This document shows, in pieces, positions 1-11,955 of a stretch of 64,000 bases of DNA. Every line of letters starts with the position of its first letter. Position 1 is the first letter of the stretch. This stretch comes from Macrosoma leucophasiata (taxonomy: Eukaryota > Arthropoda > Insecta > Lepidoptera > Hedylidae). Under the pieces are notes generated by a model that was given only the letters and a program-made list of their open reading frames with translations, was not told the DNA's origin and ran no database searches. The position numbers were made by a program, and so were the translations under genes. Location: the NCBI GenBank assembly GCA_036365455.1, contig JAWQUS010000022.1, positions 2,418,001-2,482,000 on the forward strand. The letters run 5' to 3'.

Positions 1-982
1 ATTACTGTGTTTCACGACTATGACGAGTGTTTAAAACAATAGAGATGTATTTTATTGGTTGGGGTTCCACAAGGATTCTCTTTAGGTCCTTATTTTAATA
101 TTGTTTATAAAATTCAATTAATTTAAATTCTATAATAAAATTCAATGTTCATGTTTTAATTGTTTCATAATTGCATGTTTTATATTTAAAACGTTATTAC
201 TTAATGTAAATACATTGAAATGTACACACTCTTAGTATTTATCGTTTAAATAATCAGATATAAAAAGCATTCGAAGGTGTGTAATATAAAAAATACGGTA
301 ATTAACATAAGTTGTTCATATGTACATTACGATTATTAATTGAGGAATAGCACGTTTTTGACTGTAATTTGTCAATTTTTTAAGCGCAATTCCCGATACT
401 AATCAACACGTGATTGAATATAATTATGTTCTATTTAGTATGTAATTTATTTTTTTTAAGATTTGGAAGCAGGGATTGGTAGAAAAATAATACTATTGAT
501 ATCAAAGGCTAAAATAATTGTACCTGTCTGATTATAAGGTTCACTTTGACGCTCAATTAACCAAGAGGAACCTTTTAGAATAACGACTGTTTGAATCCCG
601 ATCAAGAAATCTATGTTTTTTTATCACACAGATGAAGTTTCGAGACGAAAATTACTCGTCGACATAAAATTAAATGATATCAACATAATAATACAAAAAT
701 CATTGCAGAAACAATAATTTATACAAAAAGTCTATGCAAATTGAAATTAATTTTCAAGTTATATAATAATAAACGAATTTTCAAATTCAGGTTTATTATT
801 ATAATTACTTAACGTATTGTAGTCGAATAATTTATGTTAATGTTATGCATATTTAATTGAAGGATATAAATAGATTTTTAAGCATAATAACAGGTCGAAT
901 CGAAGATCTGAGTCTGCGCAGAGACATTGGATGTCTGTGCACTTTCTGATAACATTTAGAATAACGATTGTTTAAATACTAA
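1..982. other. AT-rich DNA without recognisable gene
   Basis: No coding region, RNA gene or listed repeat is recognised. The stretch is AT-rich with frequent stops in all frames. Confidence 0.5.
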
Positions 983-1129
983 CCCCATTATTCATAAATG
1001 TACATTAGATACGTTTTAGCTATAGAATTCTTTGTCTTTGTCAGTTGCATTGTCAAATGTGCAGGATAGAAAAAGACAAAGGAGAGATTAGCAACACTTT
1101 AGCTAAAATACGTTTATGAATAGAGGGGT
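983..1129. mobile_element. Family J MITE-like element
   Basis: About 147 bp bounded by inverted ends of the form CCATTATTCATAAATGTAC and the reverse complement of CGTTTATGAATAGAGGGG. A second copy at 29.6-30.07 kb is split by another repeat. It has no coding capacity and is non-autonomous. The transposase family is unknown. Confidence 0.65.
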
Positions 1130-1207
1130 AAATATCCAGAAACCTTTTTTATCACACAAAACAAGTCTTGAAACGAAAATGACTCGTAAATATAAAATTA
1201 CAATGGT

Positions 1208-1510
1208 GAGTGCTCTGATGAACTGTTCGATCTGGTGCCATCGTCTTCATTCCTACATCGCACCACCCGCCGAAGAGAGAAGTTCCACCCGCACAAATTG
1301 GATACTTGGATGTGCGCAACAGTCTGATTCGCGCGTTCATTCCTGTCCAGAAGTTGCAAATTGTGGAACAAACTTCTCTCTGAGGTGTTCCCCTGGCGCT
1401 ACAATATGGGGTTCTTCAAAACTGGCGTCAAAAGAGTCCTTCAGGGCTGGCAGCGCGTTGGCAACTCCCCTGATGTTGCACATATTCATAGGCGATGGTA
1501 ACCACTTTCA
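1208..1510 (+). pseudogene. CR1/Jockey-like LINE reverse transcriptase, C-terminal remnant
   Basis: The + frame reads ECSDELFDLVPSSSFLHR, then a stop, then a segment containing KLWNKLLSEVFPWRYNMGFF. This tryptophan/FP-rich pattern is typical of the extreme C-terminus of insect CR1/Jockey-type reverse transcriptases. An internal stop and the loss of all upstream catalytic domains make it a dead fragment. It abuts a family A insertion. The family assignment rests on motif recall, not alignment. Confidence 0.6.
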
Positions 1511-1523
1511 TGGTGAGGGACTA

Positions 1524-1818
1524 TTTTTTTTTTTTTATGTAATAAAAGTAGTGGCAAACAAGCATGCAGATCACATTGATGTTAAGTGATGACTGCAGCC
1601 TATAGACACCCACACAATGACCAGAGGTCAAAATGCAGATGCGCTGCCACTCCTGAGGCCTAAGGTGTTATGGCCTCTGTGCCTGAAATTACAGGGCCGT
1701 ACATTACCACCTGACCGAAACACGATAGTGCTGAACACTACCATTTAGCGGCAAGTATATTAGGTGATGCGGTGGTGCCTACGCCCGCGAGCTCCATCAC
1801 TGGAGCTCTACCCCCAGT
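1524..1818 (-). repeat. Family A repeat, near full length
   Basis: The T-run at 1524 is the reverse-strand poly(A) tail, and the 5' end (CTGGGGGTAGAGCTCC on the minus strand) lies near 1818. It has no open frame. It inserted next to the LINE remnant. Confidence 0.85.
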
Positions 1819-2094
1819 AAAATGCTGTTGTTTTTTTTTTCTCTTCAAAAGTCAGTTTTAGGGGGCCTCTATAACCCGGCCTTCATTTGACCGGTATTTT
1901 TTTCAAGTATCTAACAAACAATTAACTTATTTACTTAGTTTCAATAAAATGCGAGTGGTTTGTACAAATACTTGCATTTCTCAACGTATTTCTTCACATT
2001 ATTACGCAATATTGGCAAAATTTTTACAACTATAATATTTCGTCAATATGTATATTTACAGTCATTATATACAAAATTACAGATTGCCATCTAT

Positions 2095-2452
2095 ATAATA
2101 ATGGCAACCCATTATACGTCCCACTGCTGGGCACGAGTCTCTCCCCTTTTTGGGGGGAGGCCTGGAGCTTACTCCACCACGCTGCTCCAATGCGGATTGG
2201 TGGAGGTGGGTGGGTTAGTGGCCAACCCGCTGTCGGATGTTTTCAAACCGCTCATAAGGCCTCCGACAAGGTTTAACGACTGCTATCTATCGATAGCAAC
2301 CGGGACCGACGGCTTAACGTGCCCTCCGAAGCACGGAAACGCGCATTTAATTTGCCACTAGCGGTCACCCGTCACACTACCCGACCGCGCCCGTAGTGCT
2401 TAACCGAGCAGATCGCTTACGATCTACACCAGCCGCTGGGCCATGCGCGCTT
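2095..2452 (-). repeat. Family B SINE, near full length
   Basis: On the minus strand it runs from GCGCGCATGG to GCCCAGCAGTGGGACGTATA and an (ATT)n-like tail. The head TGGCCCAGCGGCTGG resembles a Pol III A box; I see no convincing B box. Confidence 0.8.
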
Positions 2453-2519
2453 CAATATAATTCAATACAATTAGGTTACTTTATTGCAATTAATTGTTTA
2501 ATCCTGCTAATATTATGAG

Positions 2520-3012
2520 TGATGGATGTATGTTACTTTTTCACGAAAAAACTACTCGACGGATTTGGATGAAACTTAACAGTAATATAAGTTATACATT
2601 GGAATAACATACAGGCTACAATTGTTTGTAATGACTATAAGTACACGCCTACGAAGTCGCAGGCAAAACCGAGTGTTTAATGTTATAATCCTACTTATCC
2701 ACTAATATTGTAAAAAGGAAACATTTGTTTTCATATGTATGTTTGTAACGTTTTCACACGCCTACGAAGTCGCAGGCAAAACCTAGTGTTTAATATTATA
2801 ATCCTACTTATCCACTAATATTGTAAAAAGGAAATATTTGTTTTCATATGTATGTTTGTAACGTTTTCACACAAACCTATTGGACCGATTTCTAAAACTA
2901 TTTCACCATTAGAAAGCTGCATCTTCACATAGGCTATATTTCATGATATAGTCTATAATAGGTATATTACATTCATTGCACCCGTGCGAAACCGGGGTGA
3001 GCCACTAGTTTT
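2520..3012 (+). repeat. Degenerate retroelement tail
   Basis: Contains phrases typical of insect LINE 3' tails (GATGAAACTTAACAG near 2570, CACCCGTGCGAAACCGGGG near 2980) and ends with CCACTAG. It encloses the 113-bp tandem duplication. Confidence 0.4.
2644..2869 (+). repeat. 113-bp direct tandem duplication
   Basis: The segment starting CACGCCTACGAAGTCGCAGG recurs after 113 bp with only a few substitutions, giving two complete units. Confidence 0.85.
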
Positions 3013-3404
3013 AAAATATTACTGCCAAAAATAATGAGAAGCTCCACAGTTTCAACTAAAAAATAACAGATTAAAAAAACGCTAAGGCTTGCTTGATACA
3101 CTGATTTTAATTAAAAAAGAATCAACGATTCCAAATTTAAATATATTCAGTTAGAAACCAAAGAGGCGGTCGTAATTAATTAGTTTACTTTTTTATACAA
3201 AAAAACGACTCACCTAACATTGTGTTGCCAACCAAAATTTATTATAGAAGTAAATATTACTGAACTAATATTTAGTTATGTTATTTACGAAAACGTGCTT
3301 AAACTATTTGCTCTCACTAACTGATAGGGTATCGTTGTAAAAACTATTTAAAAAAAGCAAAATCATGCCTTTTCATAAAGGGATAGGCAGAGGTATACAT
3401 TGTG

Positions 3405-3650
3405 ATGACTGCAGCCAAAAGCACACCGCGGACAATCTCCTAAAATTCCATACAAACGTTTAATTTGGTCTCTATTACACAGAAATCAATCAGTGACGTC
3501 TGCTACGCACACACGTGCACCTGTGTGCGTAGCACGTAGAGAATACCAAACGTCGCCCATAAGAGAGGAGGAGGTTGGGTGAGGCGGGGAAATCAGGCGG
3601 GACGTCGAAGTGTCCATTCTATACGTAGTATTATTACATATTCTCTGCCT
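3405..3650 (+). repeat. Family N repeat
   Basis: Marked by GTGCACCTGTGTGCGTAGC and GGAGGAGGTTGGGTGAGGCG. It shares these blocks in the same order with 20.99 kb and 50.87 kb. Class unknown. Confidence 0.65.
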
Positions 3651-3745
3651 AAAGACATTTCAACAGAAACTTTAGGTACTGTACTATACAAGTTAGTTTG
3701 CAGTATTGCTTTACCTCAAACGTGTTTGTTTGTTTTTATTAAAAA

Positions 3746-4053
3746 CGTAACTTAACGCCTGTAATCCCCGAAGGGGTAGGCAGAGGTAAATGCATGCATT
3801 CAAGCATACATGCAAACACCCACGATTCGCCGGTTACGTTTTGGCCCATGTAACAGGTGGCGAGCCTGTTGACATCTCCGGGCACATTACCAAACTTTGA
3901 GGTACTGGGAAATTTCCAGAAAATGGAAAAATCCCAATAGAACCAGAGACAAAGGCTTTTTCACCATTATCTCTGATAACCCCCTACCCGGGAATCGAAC
4001 CCAGGACCTCAGCGTAGTAGTAGTGGCCTGCTACCACTAGGCTACCGAGGCAG
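3746..4053 (-). repeat. Family C tRNA-headed SINE
   Basis: On the minus strand the head has A-box-like TAGCCTAGTGGTAGC and a B box GGTTCGATTCC. It belongs to the same subfamily as 37.55 kb and 53.83 kb (shared GTCAACAGGCTCGCC variant). Confidence 0.85.
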
Positions 4054-4916
4054 TTTTTATTAAGTACTTTTTATGTTATGAAAAAATAAAACAGTTTATA
4101 TTTTTAGAAGACAAATCATGCATGAATTTATTATGCATGTCAAAAATAAAGTCGGAAGCAATTAATTACATAAAACCTATGTTTATGCAAAGGAGAATGA
4201 CCAAAGTCGCCCTGATTGGCGTCTTAACAACTTGTATGTTGAAAATTGTTTTTTGAATTTAGATCTCACTCACATTTTATTCACGTTAAAACGAATGCGG
4301 ACTTACAAGATATTTTTTAAAAGTTAATAAATTATTTTGTAGTGAACTGCCAATCACAGACCAATAACCAAGCTGCCAATATCAACACCATTGCATTATT
4401 TACTTTTTTGCGTTGGACACTGGTATAGTAATACCAGACAAATATGAAAGGCAGGTAGTAACCTGGAGAAGAATCATGACTACGCCATGCGGTTAAACTA
4501 TAATACCTACTTAATGTAAGTAAAACAGTTAAGATGCTACACAATACTTTAAAATAGTCTTCGCTTATTTTAGTAACCTCTGGCATGTACAGCACACAAA
4601 ACTTAACCCCAAAATAACCAAAAGTTCGTAATGCAGTTTTTTAAAAACACCTATTGATACCTTTTTCCTTTTTTGCGCACGCATTTCTTAAGATATTGCC
4701 TATATTTTGCGAGTAATCCCGTCGAGACGCAAGAAGGGCGAACTCCCATACAAAATTGGTCATTCTCCTTCACATATAAAACGATTCGTATGTCGCTTTG
4801 TATGATACTGTTCCGCGTTTGCAAATATTAGAAGTATGATATATGATTAAAAACTACAACTAAAAAAATAATATGTCAAGAGCTTGATAAGATTCTCGGT
4901 AAAAAGGCTATTGAAC
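4054..4916 (-). other. Unrecognised minus-strand ORF in AT-rich DNA
   Basis: An 87-codon open frame at 4332-4595 (minus) is hydrophobic with two potential membrane segments (around residues 17-32 and 68-82). It matches no repeat in the window and no family I recognise. It could be a chance ORF or part of a split gene. Nothing else is seen here. Confidence 0.15.
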
Positions 4917-5800
4917 TTATTACACGGCACGGTATTCAGGGTACGATAGCAAGAGTCAGGGTAGTGTAATAACATTTAGGGAATTACATAAATAATGTGT
5001 GTCGGTAATAAAATGTTATTACACGACATGGTATTCAGGGTCCGGCAGAAAGGGTGGGCGTGGCTTCGCGCCAGGTTGCCGCTTATTACACTTTCCGGTC
5101 GACAGGGCCCTAACTCAGTCACAGTCAGTGTTGTTGCAATAGTAATAGTCTATCGATAGTATTGTGAACTATCGTGACCTCGAAAAAATAGTCGATAGCG
5201 CGATAGTACTATCGAAAATATCGCCATGCTGCAATACTATCAATAGTATCGATAGTATTGACCTTATTGACTATTGTTTATGACAATACTATCGAGACTA
5301 TTGATCTTTGGCAATAGTTAAAAATATGCAATGCTTATTTTTAACTATCGATACTATCGATAGTATTGATAGTATTGCAGCATGGCGATATTTTCGATAG
5401 TACTATCGCGCTATCGACTATTTTTCGAGGTCAACTATCGATACCGCAACTATCGATAGTTTAGCAATACTGGTCACAGTGCGGATATGAACAGTATGGC
5501 AACTACGTACAAAATGTTCAAACGGCGCAATTACACAAACATGCACATCAACGAGGCCCCTAAGCGGTTCGCGCTGCTGCAGCTCCGAGTCGCTACTCGA
5601 GCGTCGATGCGCATGTATGTGTGAGTGTGCTGTTTTGAACGTTTTGTACATAGTTTCCATACTGTTCATATTTGTGCTGTGTGTAGTTAGGGCGTTAGGC
5701 TGACCGGGCCGCTCCAGTTGCCCTAATTAGGGCCCTAACTCCCTAAATGTTATTACACTACCCTGACTCTTGCTATCGTACCCTGAATACCTTGTTCTGT
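4917..5800. mobile_element. Family I compound inverted-repeat element
   Basis: The left end (TTATTACACGGCACGGTATT) and the reversed right end share about 52 bp, essentially identical from GGTATTCAGGG to TTTAGGGA. A second left-type end starts near 5026. Inside are a long hairpin (5176-5432) and a further inverted pair of about 45 bp near 5487-5531 and 5628-5675. No transposase is seen, so it is non-autonomous. The superfamily is undetermined. Confidence 0.65.
5176..5432. repeat. Long imperfect hairpin with TATCGATA motifs
   Basis: Arms of about 70 bp at 5176-5246 and 5365-5432 are complementary apart from a one-base indel in an A-run, with a loop of about 118 nt. Exact TATCGATA octamers occur at 5151, 5247, 5346, 5355, 5436 and 5451. 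Confidence 0.85.
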
Positions 5801-6646
5801 GTCTTGCCTTAAAATAAATTAAAAAAAAACAGGCGGATGCCGTCGTTGGTGTGAGCAACGCGTTTGAATTAAATTTATTTTCCCGTATCCTATTTTTGCG
5901 ACATCTTCTTAGATATTCATTTTAATTATATGGTGTTATATATTATAATAATGTGCATGAAATGTAACATACCTACGAAAATACACAAGCTTTCTCGAAG
6001 AATTACTCTATTTTTTGGTGAAAACCACATGTAAATTGGTGCAGTAGTCTTTAATTTTATCGCGAATAGACAGATGGCGTTTTTCCTTTAATTTCTACAC
6101 TTATATTCAATCGCATTTTTTTTGCCAAAAAAAAAATTTCACAAAAAAACAAAAATTATCGAAATTTTTTTAGACGTTCTGGAATTATGCGGTTAGCATC
6201 ACATTTAGCGATTCATTTATTTAAATATAAGTTATATAGGTATATGGAGTTTCGCTGATCGTGACAAAATGTGACACCCTGTCACATTTTGTTTTATCTC
6301 AATTTATAGTTGCAATCACAGTCTAAAGAAAACGAACGTGTTAATGTACTTATACTGTGGTTGCAATATTATGTAAGTAGGTACCTAAATTGCACCCGTG
6401 CGAAGCTGGTGCAGGCCACTAGCAGAACTATAACTTTTCAAAGTCGGTATATAAACAACGATCTTTACGGAACATCAAGTATATTAACATTGAACTGGTT
6501 ATTACATAAACCAACCGGTTTTTAAACGTAATACGTATAACGTGGACAAATATGATAACAGCTATTGATTGTAATTGACAGGTGTTTGCAGAGAATAGTG
6601 ACACTTATTTTTCTTATTCTTTATTCTTTTATGCTTAGTCATGTCA
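5801..6646. other. No gene seen
   Basis: AT-rich. The only retroelement-like phrase is CACCCGTGCGAAGCTGGTGC near 6392, a LINE-tail relic. Confidence 0.4.
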
Positions 6647-6997
6647 GCGCGCATGGTTCTGCGGCTGGTGTAGATCGCAAGCGATCTACTCGTTTGTGCG
6701 AGACGGGAGCAGTCGGGTGTGTGATGGGTGACCGCTAGTGGCAAATTCAAATGTGGGTTTCCGTGCTTCTGAGGGCACGTTATGCCGTCGGTCCCGGTTG
6801 CTATCGATAGATAGCAGTCGTTAAGCCTTGTCGCAGGTCTTATGGGCGGTTTGACAACATCCGACAGCGGGTTGGCCTCTAACCCGTATCACAACTAACC
6901 CGCGTTGGAGCAGCGTAGTGGAGTTAGCTCAAGGCCACCCCAAAAAAAGGGGAGAGACTCGTGCCCAGTAGTAGAACGTAAAAAGGGTTGTTGCCAC
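6647..6997 (+). repeat. Family B SINE
   Basis: Full-length forward copy, diverged. The 3' end GTGCCCAGTAGTAGAACGT precedes a short tail. It begins inside AT-rich DNA. Confidence 0.75.
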
Positions 6998-8117
6998 TTA
7001 GTCATGAACATCAACGTGAGCTGCATGCTTATTTGCTTCAATTATTCAGTCCATTAATCTTCACTCTCACATTCGCTATTTTACATTAATACTGACTATG
7101 TGTTGTTCGTTCGATAGCAAAGAATCAATAAGTACTGGTAAATTGTCAAAACAACCCGGTTCGTTCGACCCGTTCAATTGATTGATTGAAAGATTGGAAA
7201 AAGTCTCGGTTCTAATATATGCACCGGTTCCTCGTAATAGCTCAGCAGTTCATTTGGATCAGCGAGCCAGATCGATCGATGCAGTTTATGCCGCGACCTG
7301 CGATATTATGACGGATCGGATCATCGAACGAAACGAATCGCACAGATTTTAAAGCATCCGGTCATTCGTTCCATTGCGAACGAGATAAATGTTGCGAGCT
7401 TGGTCCATAGGTGGACTGAAGTAGACTGTATGTATGTCGGTTATTTTCGTACACTTAATGTTTTATAATAAGAACTCGTTAAAATCATTAGTTACGGAGC
7501 ATTGTGAACTCACGTCGCTAGCAGATCCAGAAAGAACGAAAGAAGAAACAATCGTAACAACTTACAATTTTTACATACTTAGTTCAAGTTCAAAGTCACT
7601 TTATACAAAAGTTTGAGTCAATTTGTCAATAGATGCCGTTACAATGATTTACATCACGGTATCGTTACGTTCAACGGATTTCACAAAAAACATCTTGGAA
7701 CTTATCAGTTATCAGTGCAATCCATAATCATATTTTATATTACCTTTTGATTAAAGAACCCCATAATATACAGTCCAGGCTTGCCAGTTTTTACATCTGT
7801 ATTAGCTTTATTATGACGTAATAAATATAAAAATCTTAATCTTATGATAGTCTACATTATAATTGTTCGTAAAAGAATATCATGAATAATTTTAAATATT
7901 TATATTAAGCATTTGAATTGGAATTCGATACATTAAAAAAAATATACTAATACTTGTTTTGTATTGCGAAACATCTAGATATCAAAACTTGAGATTAAAA
8001 ACAGGGTATAACAAATTATTAAAATTATGTTTTATACCTTATTATATAATATAGGTAGGTTACGCGGTAGGTACACAGAGAGCAACGAATACTAACACTA
8101 CTTCAAGTATTTTTTTG
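6998..8117. other. Largely unique AT-rich DNA
   Basis: A family A scrap (ATCAACGTGAGCTGCATGC, about 7008) opens the stretch. No gene or RNA is recognised after it. Confidence 0.4.
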
Positions 8118-8344
8118 TAACTTACGCCAAGTCCCTCACGGGGTAGGCAGAGATTGTGAGACGCCACGGTTTGAATGATGTTTGGAAGTCCAGGGAAGGT
8201 TTAAAAGGTAAATAATATGAAGAAATTGAAGGTAAATAGTAAAAACCATAATTTCATTTTTCCATACAAATAGTCCGTATCTATCAAACCTTTAACATAT
8301 TTTTTCATTCTGAGGCAATACGAAGTTTGCCGGGTCAGCTAGTA
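8118..8344 (-). repeat. LINE F-like 3' end joined to a family K tail
   Basis: 8118-8165 is, on the minus strand, CTCTGCCTACCCCGTGAGGG then TTGGCGTAAG, a diverged relative of the F and C 3' ends. 8170-8344 is a family K tail ending AGTTTGCCGGGTCAGCTAG. Confidence 0.55.
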
Positions 8345-8399
8345 AATAATAAATACGTCGTTGGATTTTAACGATACTGGAACAAGATTTAATGAAATT

Positions 8400-8520
8400 G
8401 TAGCGTCTAATACATAAGGCGCCATCTAGTAAAGCACTGACGAAATACAAAGTACTTGTCTAGCACGGCAGATGGCGTATGACCGAGTTACATCGCACAT
8501 ACGTAGTTTTCTCAAGAGTT
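8400..8520 (+). repeat. Family T repeat
   Basis: Shares GCGCCATCTAGT, ACAAGTACT and CTCAAGAGTTGCC blocks with reverse copies near 23.93 and 58.09 kb. It is about 120 bp and unclassified. Confidence 0.5.
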
Positions 8521-9043
8521 GCCATTTAAACAACTTTCCAATGTCAATCGTTGGGCCACCGCCCGCTAGGCGTTACGTATCACCTTGCCTAGTGAGAGGA
8601 TCTTTTGTTGGAGGACCGTTTCCACCCATTCCTCCTCAAAATGGATAAGTTATTTTCTAATAATTCTTCTAATTTATTACATTTAAAGACATCATTGTCA
8701 TTAATTGCGCTTAGTCTGAGTAATTGCGCGAAGTAGTGTCGAATGTCATCTGTACTATAAAGGCTACTTGGTACTTTTTTATTAGTTTTAACCCACTAAT
8801 CATAGCTATGTTTATGTAAATTGACGCTATAACTCCAGAACGCACCGATTTCCAGGGTTTTACACTCGTTGGAAAGGTCTCGGGCTCCGTGAGGTTTATA
8901 GCAAAGAAAATTCAGGAAAAATATTTATAAAACGACATCCTCGTGATGAAATTTGATAATACAGTGTTTCACAGTAAACAGATGGGTGAAGGTCGTACTA
9001 TGAAGAGGCCAAAAAATTAGTGAAATGGCGTCATCTGATGAAG

Positions 9044-9242
9044 TTATTACACGACACGGTATTCAGGGTCCGGCAGAAAGGGTGGGCGTGGCCTCGCGCC
9101 GTTTTGCCGCTTATTACACTATCCGGTCGCAGTACAAATACACGGGCCGCTCCGGTCGCTCTAATTAGGGCCCATCTCCCTAAATGTTATTACACTACCC
9201 TGACCCTTGCTATCGTACCCTGAATACCGTGCCGTGTAATAA
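9044..9242. mobile_element. Family I MITE, compact copy
   Basis: 199 bp starting TTATTACACGACACGGTATT and ending with the reverse complement of TTATTACACGGCACGGTATT. This shows the minimal element without the hairpin insert seen at 4.9-5.8 kb. Confidence 0.75.
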
Positions 9243-9351
9243 GTCATTTAGTATAGATTTCTTAATTACGTTTAATGTATACTAATATCTTTCGAAAACC
9301 AGTTACGAAGCTACGTCCAATCAACTAATGCTAATTGTCATCATTATAACT

Positions 9352-9505
9352 TATAGCTGTTGCCCGCGGCTTCGCCTACGTGGATGTCGTTTTATAAATA
9401 ACTAAGTAGCCTATGATCTTTTATGAAAGTCAGCTCTATCTCTGTACCAAATTTCATTAAAATCGGTTCAGTCGTTTGGACGTGAAAAGGTAACAGACAG
9501 AAAAA
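9352..9505 (+). repeat. Family L tail
   Basis: GCTGTTGCCCGCGGCTTCGCC, then AAATTTCATTAAAATCGG, then a run of CAGACAG. This composition is common at the 3' ends of insect non-LTR elements. Confidence 0.55.
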
Positions 9506-9519
9506 AACAGGAACACGTG

Positions 9520-10215
9520 ACACAAAGGGCGGCCTTATCGCTAGAAGAGCGATCTCTTCCAGGCAACCCAACAAACAAAAGAGAAGCTTAAAAACTAATA
9601 CAGTAGGGTGCGCGATACTAGGTTAGTAGGTATCAATGATCACTCCAGAGATACTAATAAAAAAAACAGCAGAAACAATTTAAATAACAACAGGGAAGGA
9701 TGGAAAGTAAAACACAAGGGAATCAGGGAAGAGAGGAATGGAAATGGGCCTTGACTTTGTGTTTAAATGATTTAATATTTTGAACTTGCCTGATAGTGGA
9801 TGGCAAGGAGTTCCATAGACGTACAGCTTCAACAGAAAAAGATTTGGAAAAGAAGTCATTCGAATGTAAGGGAATATTCAATCGTAAATCTACGGAGGAT
9901 CTAAGGGACCGAGAATGGGAAAGATGGGAAAAAACAAAACAATCTTTTAAATATTTGGGGCTGTCAGGATTAAATAGCACGGAGTATAAAAGAGAAAGAA
10001 TACGCACATTCCGGCGATCTTGAATAGGAAGCCACTTGAGCCTATTGCGATATTCGGAAATATGATCATATTTGCGAAGTCCAAATATGAATCTAATAAA
10101 TACATTTTGTAAGCGATCAAGTTTATTAAGTTGGCTTTGGGTCAAATTGTGATAACAGACGTCAGCATAATCCAGAATCGGAAAGCCGTGTAAAAAGCAC
10201 GGTAAATAACCATGA
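9520..10215 (-). pseudogene. CR1/Jockey-like LINE reverse transcriptase C-terminus and 3' UTR
   Basis: A minus-strand open frame (about 10215 to 9723) encodes the last ~160 residues of a LINE polyprotein, including LDRLQNVFIRFIFGLRKYDH and AVRLWNSLPSTIRQVQNIKS. Catalytic reverse-transcriptase motifs are absent, so the copy is 5'-truncated. Downstream on the minus strand (9520-9722) is a 3' UTR with TTGCCTGGAAGAGATCGC and AGCGATAAGGCCGCC, seen in related tails near 58.2 and 61.4 kb. The clade is inferred from motif style. Confidence 0.75.
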
Positions 10216-10719
10216 TGGAGAGGATAAGAAATTATTTTTTATTATTTATTTATTATTATAACTATAACAAAAACTTTAGCCACAACAACGCGTGGCCGGG
10301 AGTAGTAGTAGCCTGCTTGTATACCGGGTTATTTGCAACCAGCGCATAATTCTTGAAGGGAAGCTTCGGCTCATCAAGACTTACACTTTTGTTGTACAAT
10401 TTTTTCTAATTCAATATTTTTTTTATCATACTAAAAATTATAAATAGAATTTGCAGTTCTAATACTTCTTAACTTCACGTTACGTAAACAGCTCACGTCT
10501 GTGCCTATGTAAAAATATACCTATGAAACGTAGTGCTAACAATTGGTAGAAGTTCCATTTGAAACGATTTTATTTCTTGTCATGTGATGTACTGTGTTTT
10601 GGCAAAAGTCATAGAACAAAAGTTGTTAGTCTTAACGTACCTAACTCACCTTTGACGATTTATGCGTTAGATATATTTAACCCTGTATAATGAGTTTTTG
10701 TGAATGAAGTCTTTTTTTT
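10216..10719. other. No gene seen
   Basis: AT-rich with no listed repeat except a homopolymer T-run at the end that leads into family M. Confidence 0.4.
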
Positions 10720-11098
10720 TTTTTTTTTATGGCATCGCTATTACCCATATTGCCAGTGTCAAGTAAAACGATATTTCATATTTATTTGTGCAGCGTAAAA
10801 GTTAATAATATAGTCATCAAGTATATAAGTTATCAAGTATAATATGTCAGTCAAGTGAATTACAGTCACGTTATTCGAGTAAAGCGATGGCTACTTTACC
10901 AGAACATTTACAATGAAGTTTTGGAGGCAACCTGAAAGGTCGTGTTTTCGCACTGTTATTCTATTTCACTATACACGGGCACTGTAATAAACCTATATCA
11001 AACAAAATGCCACCAAACTTTATTCAATATAACCTAAAAATACACCAAGAAAATGAAATAAAATAAGAGCACCATACGTCTCTTTCAAGGTTCCGCCA
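10712..11098 (+). repeat. Family M repeat
   Basis: Starts after a T-run at GGCATCGCTATTACCC. It includes GCGATGGCTACTTTACC and ends near CATACGTCTCTTTCAAGG. Copies: 45.36 kb (minus), 61.93 kb (plus), partial at 42.3 and 53.6 kb. No coding frame; class unknown. Confidence 0.6.
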
Positions 11099-11240
11099 AA
11101 ACTCAAAATGACGTCTGCAATGAGATTGTAAATACATTATAAATTATTGATTCGATATCGATGTAGATTTCCGGAATTAATAAATAGATTAAGAAAAAAA
11201 ACATGTAATGTAAATTACATGACGTAAAAGTATAAAACTA

Positions 11241-11800
11241 CTGTGACGGAGCTTGTGGGCGTAGGCACCACCGCATTACCTAATATACTTGCCGCTAAAT
11301 GGTAGTGTTCAACACTATCGTGTTCCGGTCAGGTGGTATTGTACGGCGCTATAATTTCCAGAACAGAAGCATAACACCTTAGGCTTCAGGAGTGGTAACG
11401 CATCTGCATTTTGACCTTAGTCTTTGTGTGGGTGTCGATTTTTTTTATTTTTTTTTTTTAATGTTTTAAAATTGGCAAACAAGCATTCAGTTCACATTGA
11501 TGTTAAGTGATGACTGCAGCCTATAGACACCCACACAATGACCAGAGGTCAAAATGCAGATGCGCTGCCACTCCTGAGGCATTAGGTGTTAAGCCTCTGT
11601 GTCGGAAATTACAAGGCCGTACCACCTGACCGGAACACGAGAGTGCTGAACACTACCATTTAGCGGCAAGTATATTAGGTAATGCGGTGGTGCCAACGCC
11701 CGCGAGCTCCGTCACTGGAGCTCTACCACCAGTAAAAAGCTGCAGTCATCGCTTAACATCAATGTGAACTGCTTGTTTGCCACCTTCATTACATAAAAAA
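11241..11800 (+). repeat. Family A copy split by another family A copy
   Basis: The 5' portion is 11241-11435 and the 3' portion, with A-tail, is 11739-11800. The break falls between GGGTGTC and GCTGCAG, positions adjacent in intact copies. Confidence 0.85.
11438..11734 (-). repeat. Family A copy nested in family A
   Basis: Near full-length reverse copy with its T-run at 11438. It interrupts the older forward copy. Confidence 0.9.
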
Positions 11801-11955
11801 GCACCATTTGGGAAGGCTTTTTCCAGCAGTGGATGTCTTTCGGCCGTAGTGATGTTAGAATAGATATTAAAATAACAGTAATTGATTAATTATTATAAAA
11901 CGAAATCAGTCGGCAATTCTCAAATAAAATATAGCAAGATGAATAGAATAGTATA

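Noticed and set aside
1116..1589. 157-codon plus-strand ORF
   Set aside because: A chimera of MITE, LINE remnant in the wrong frame and family A; the real LINE frame is a different one.
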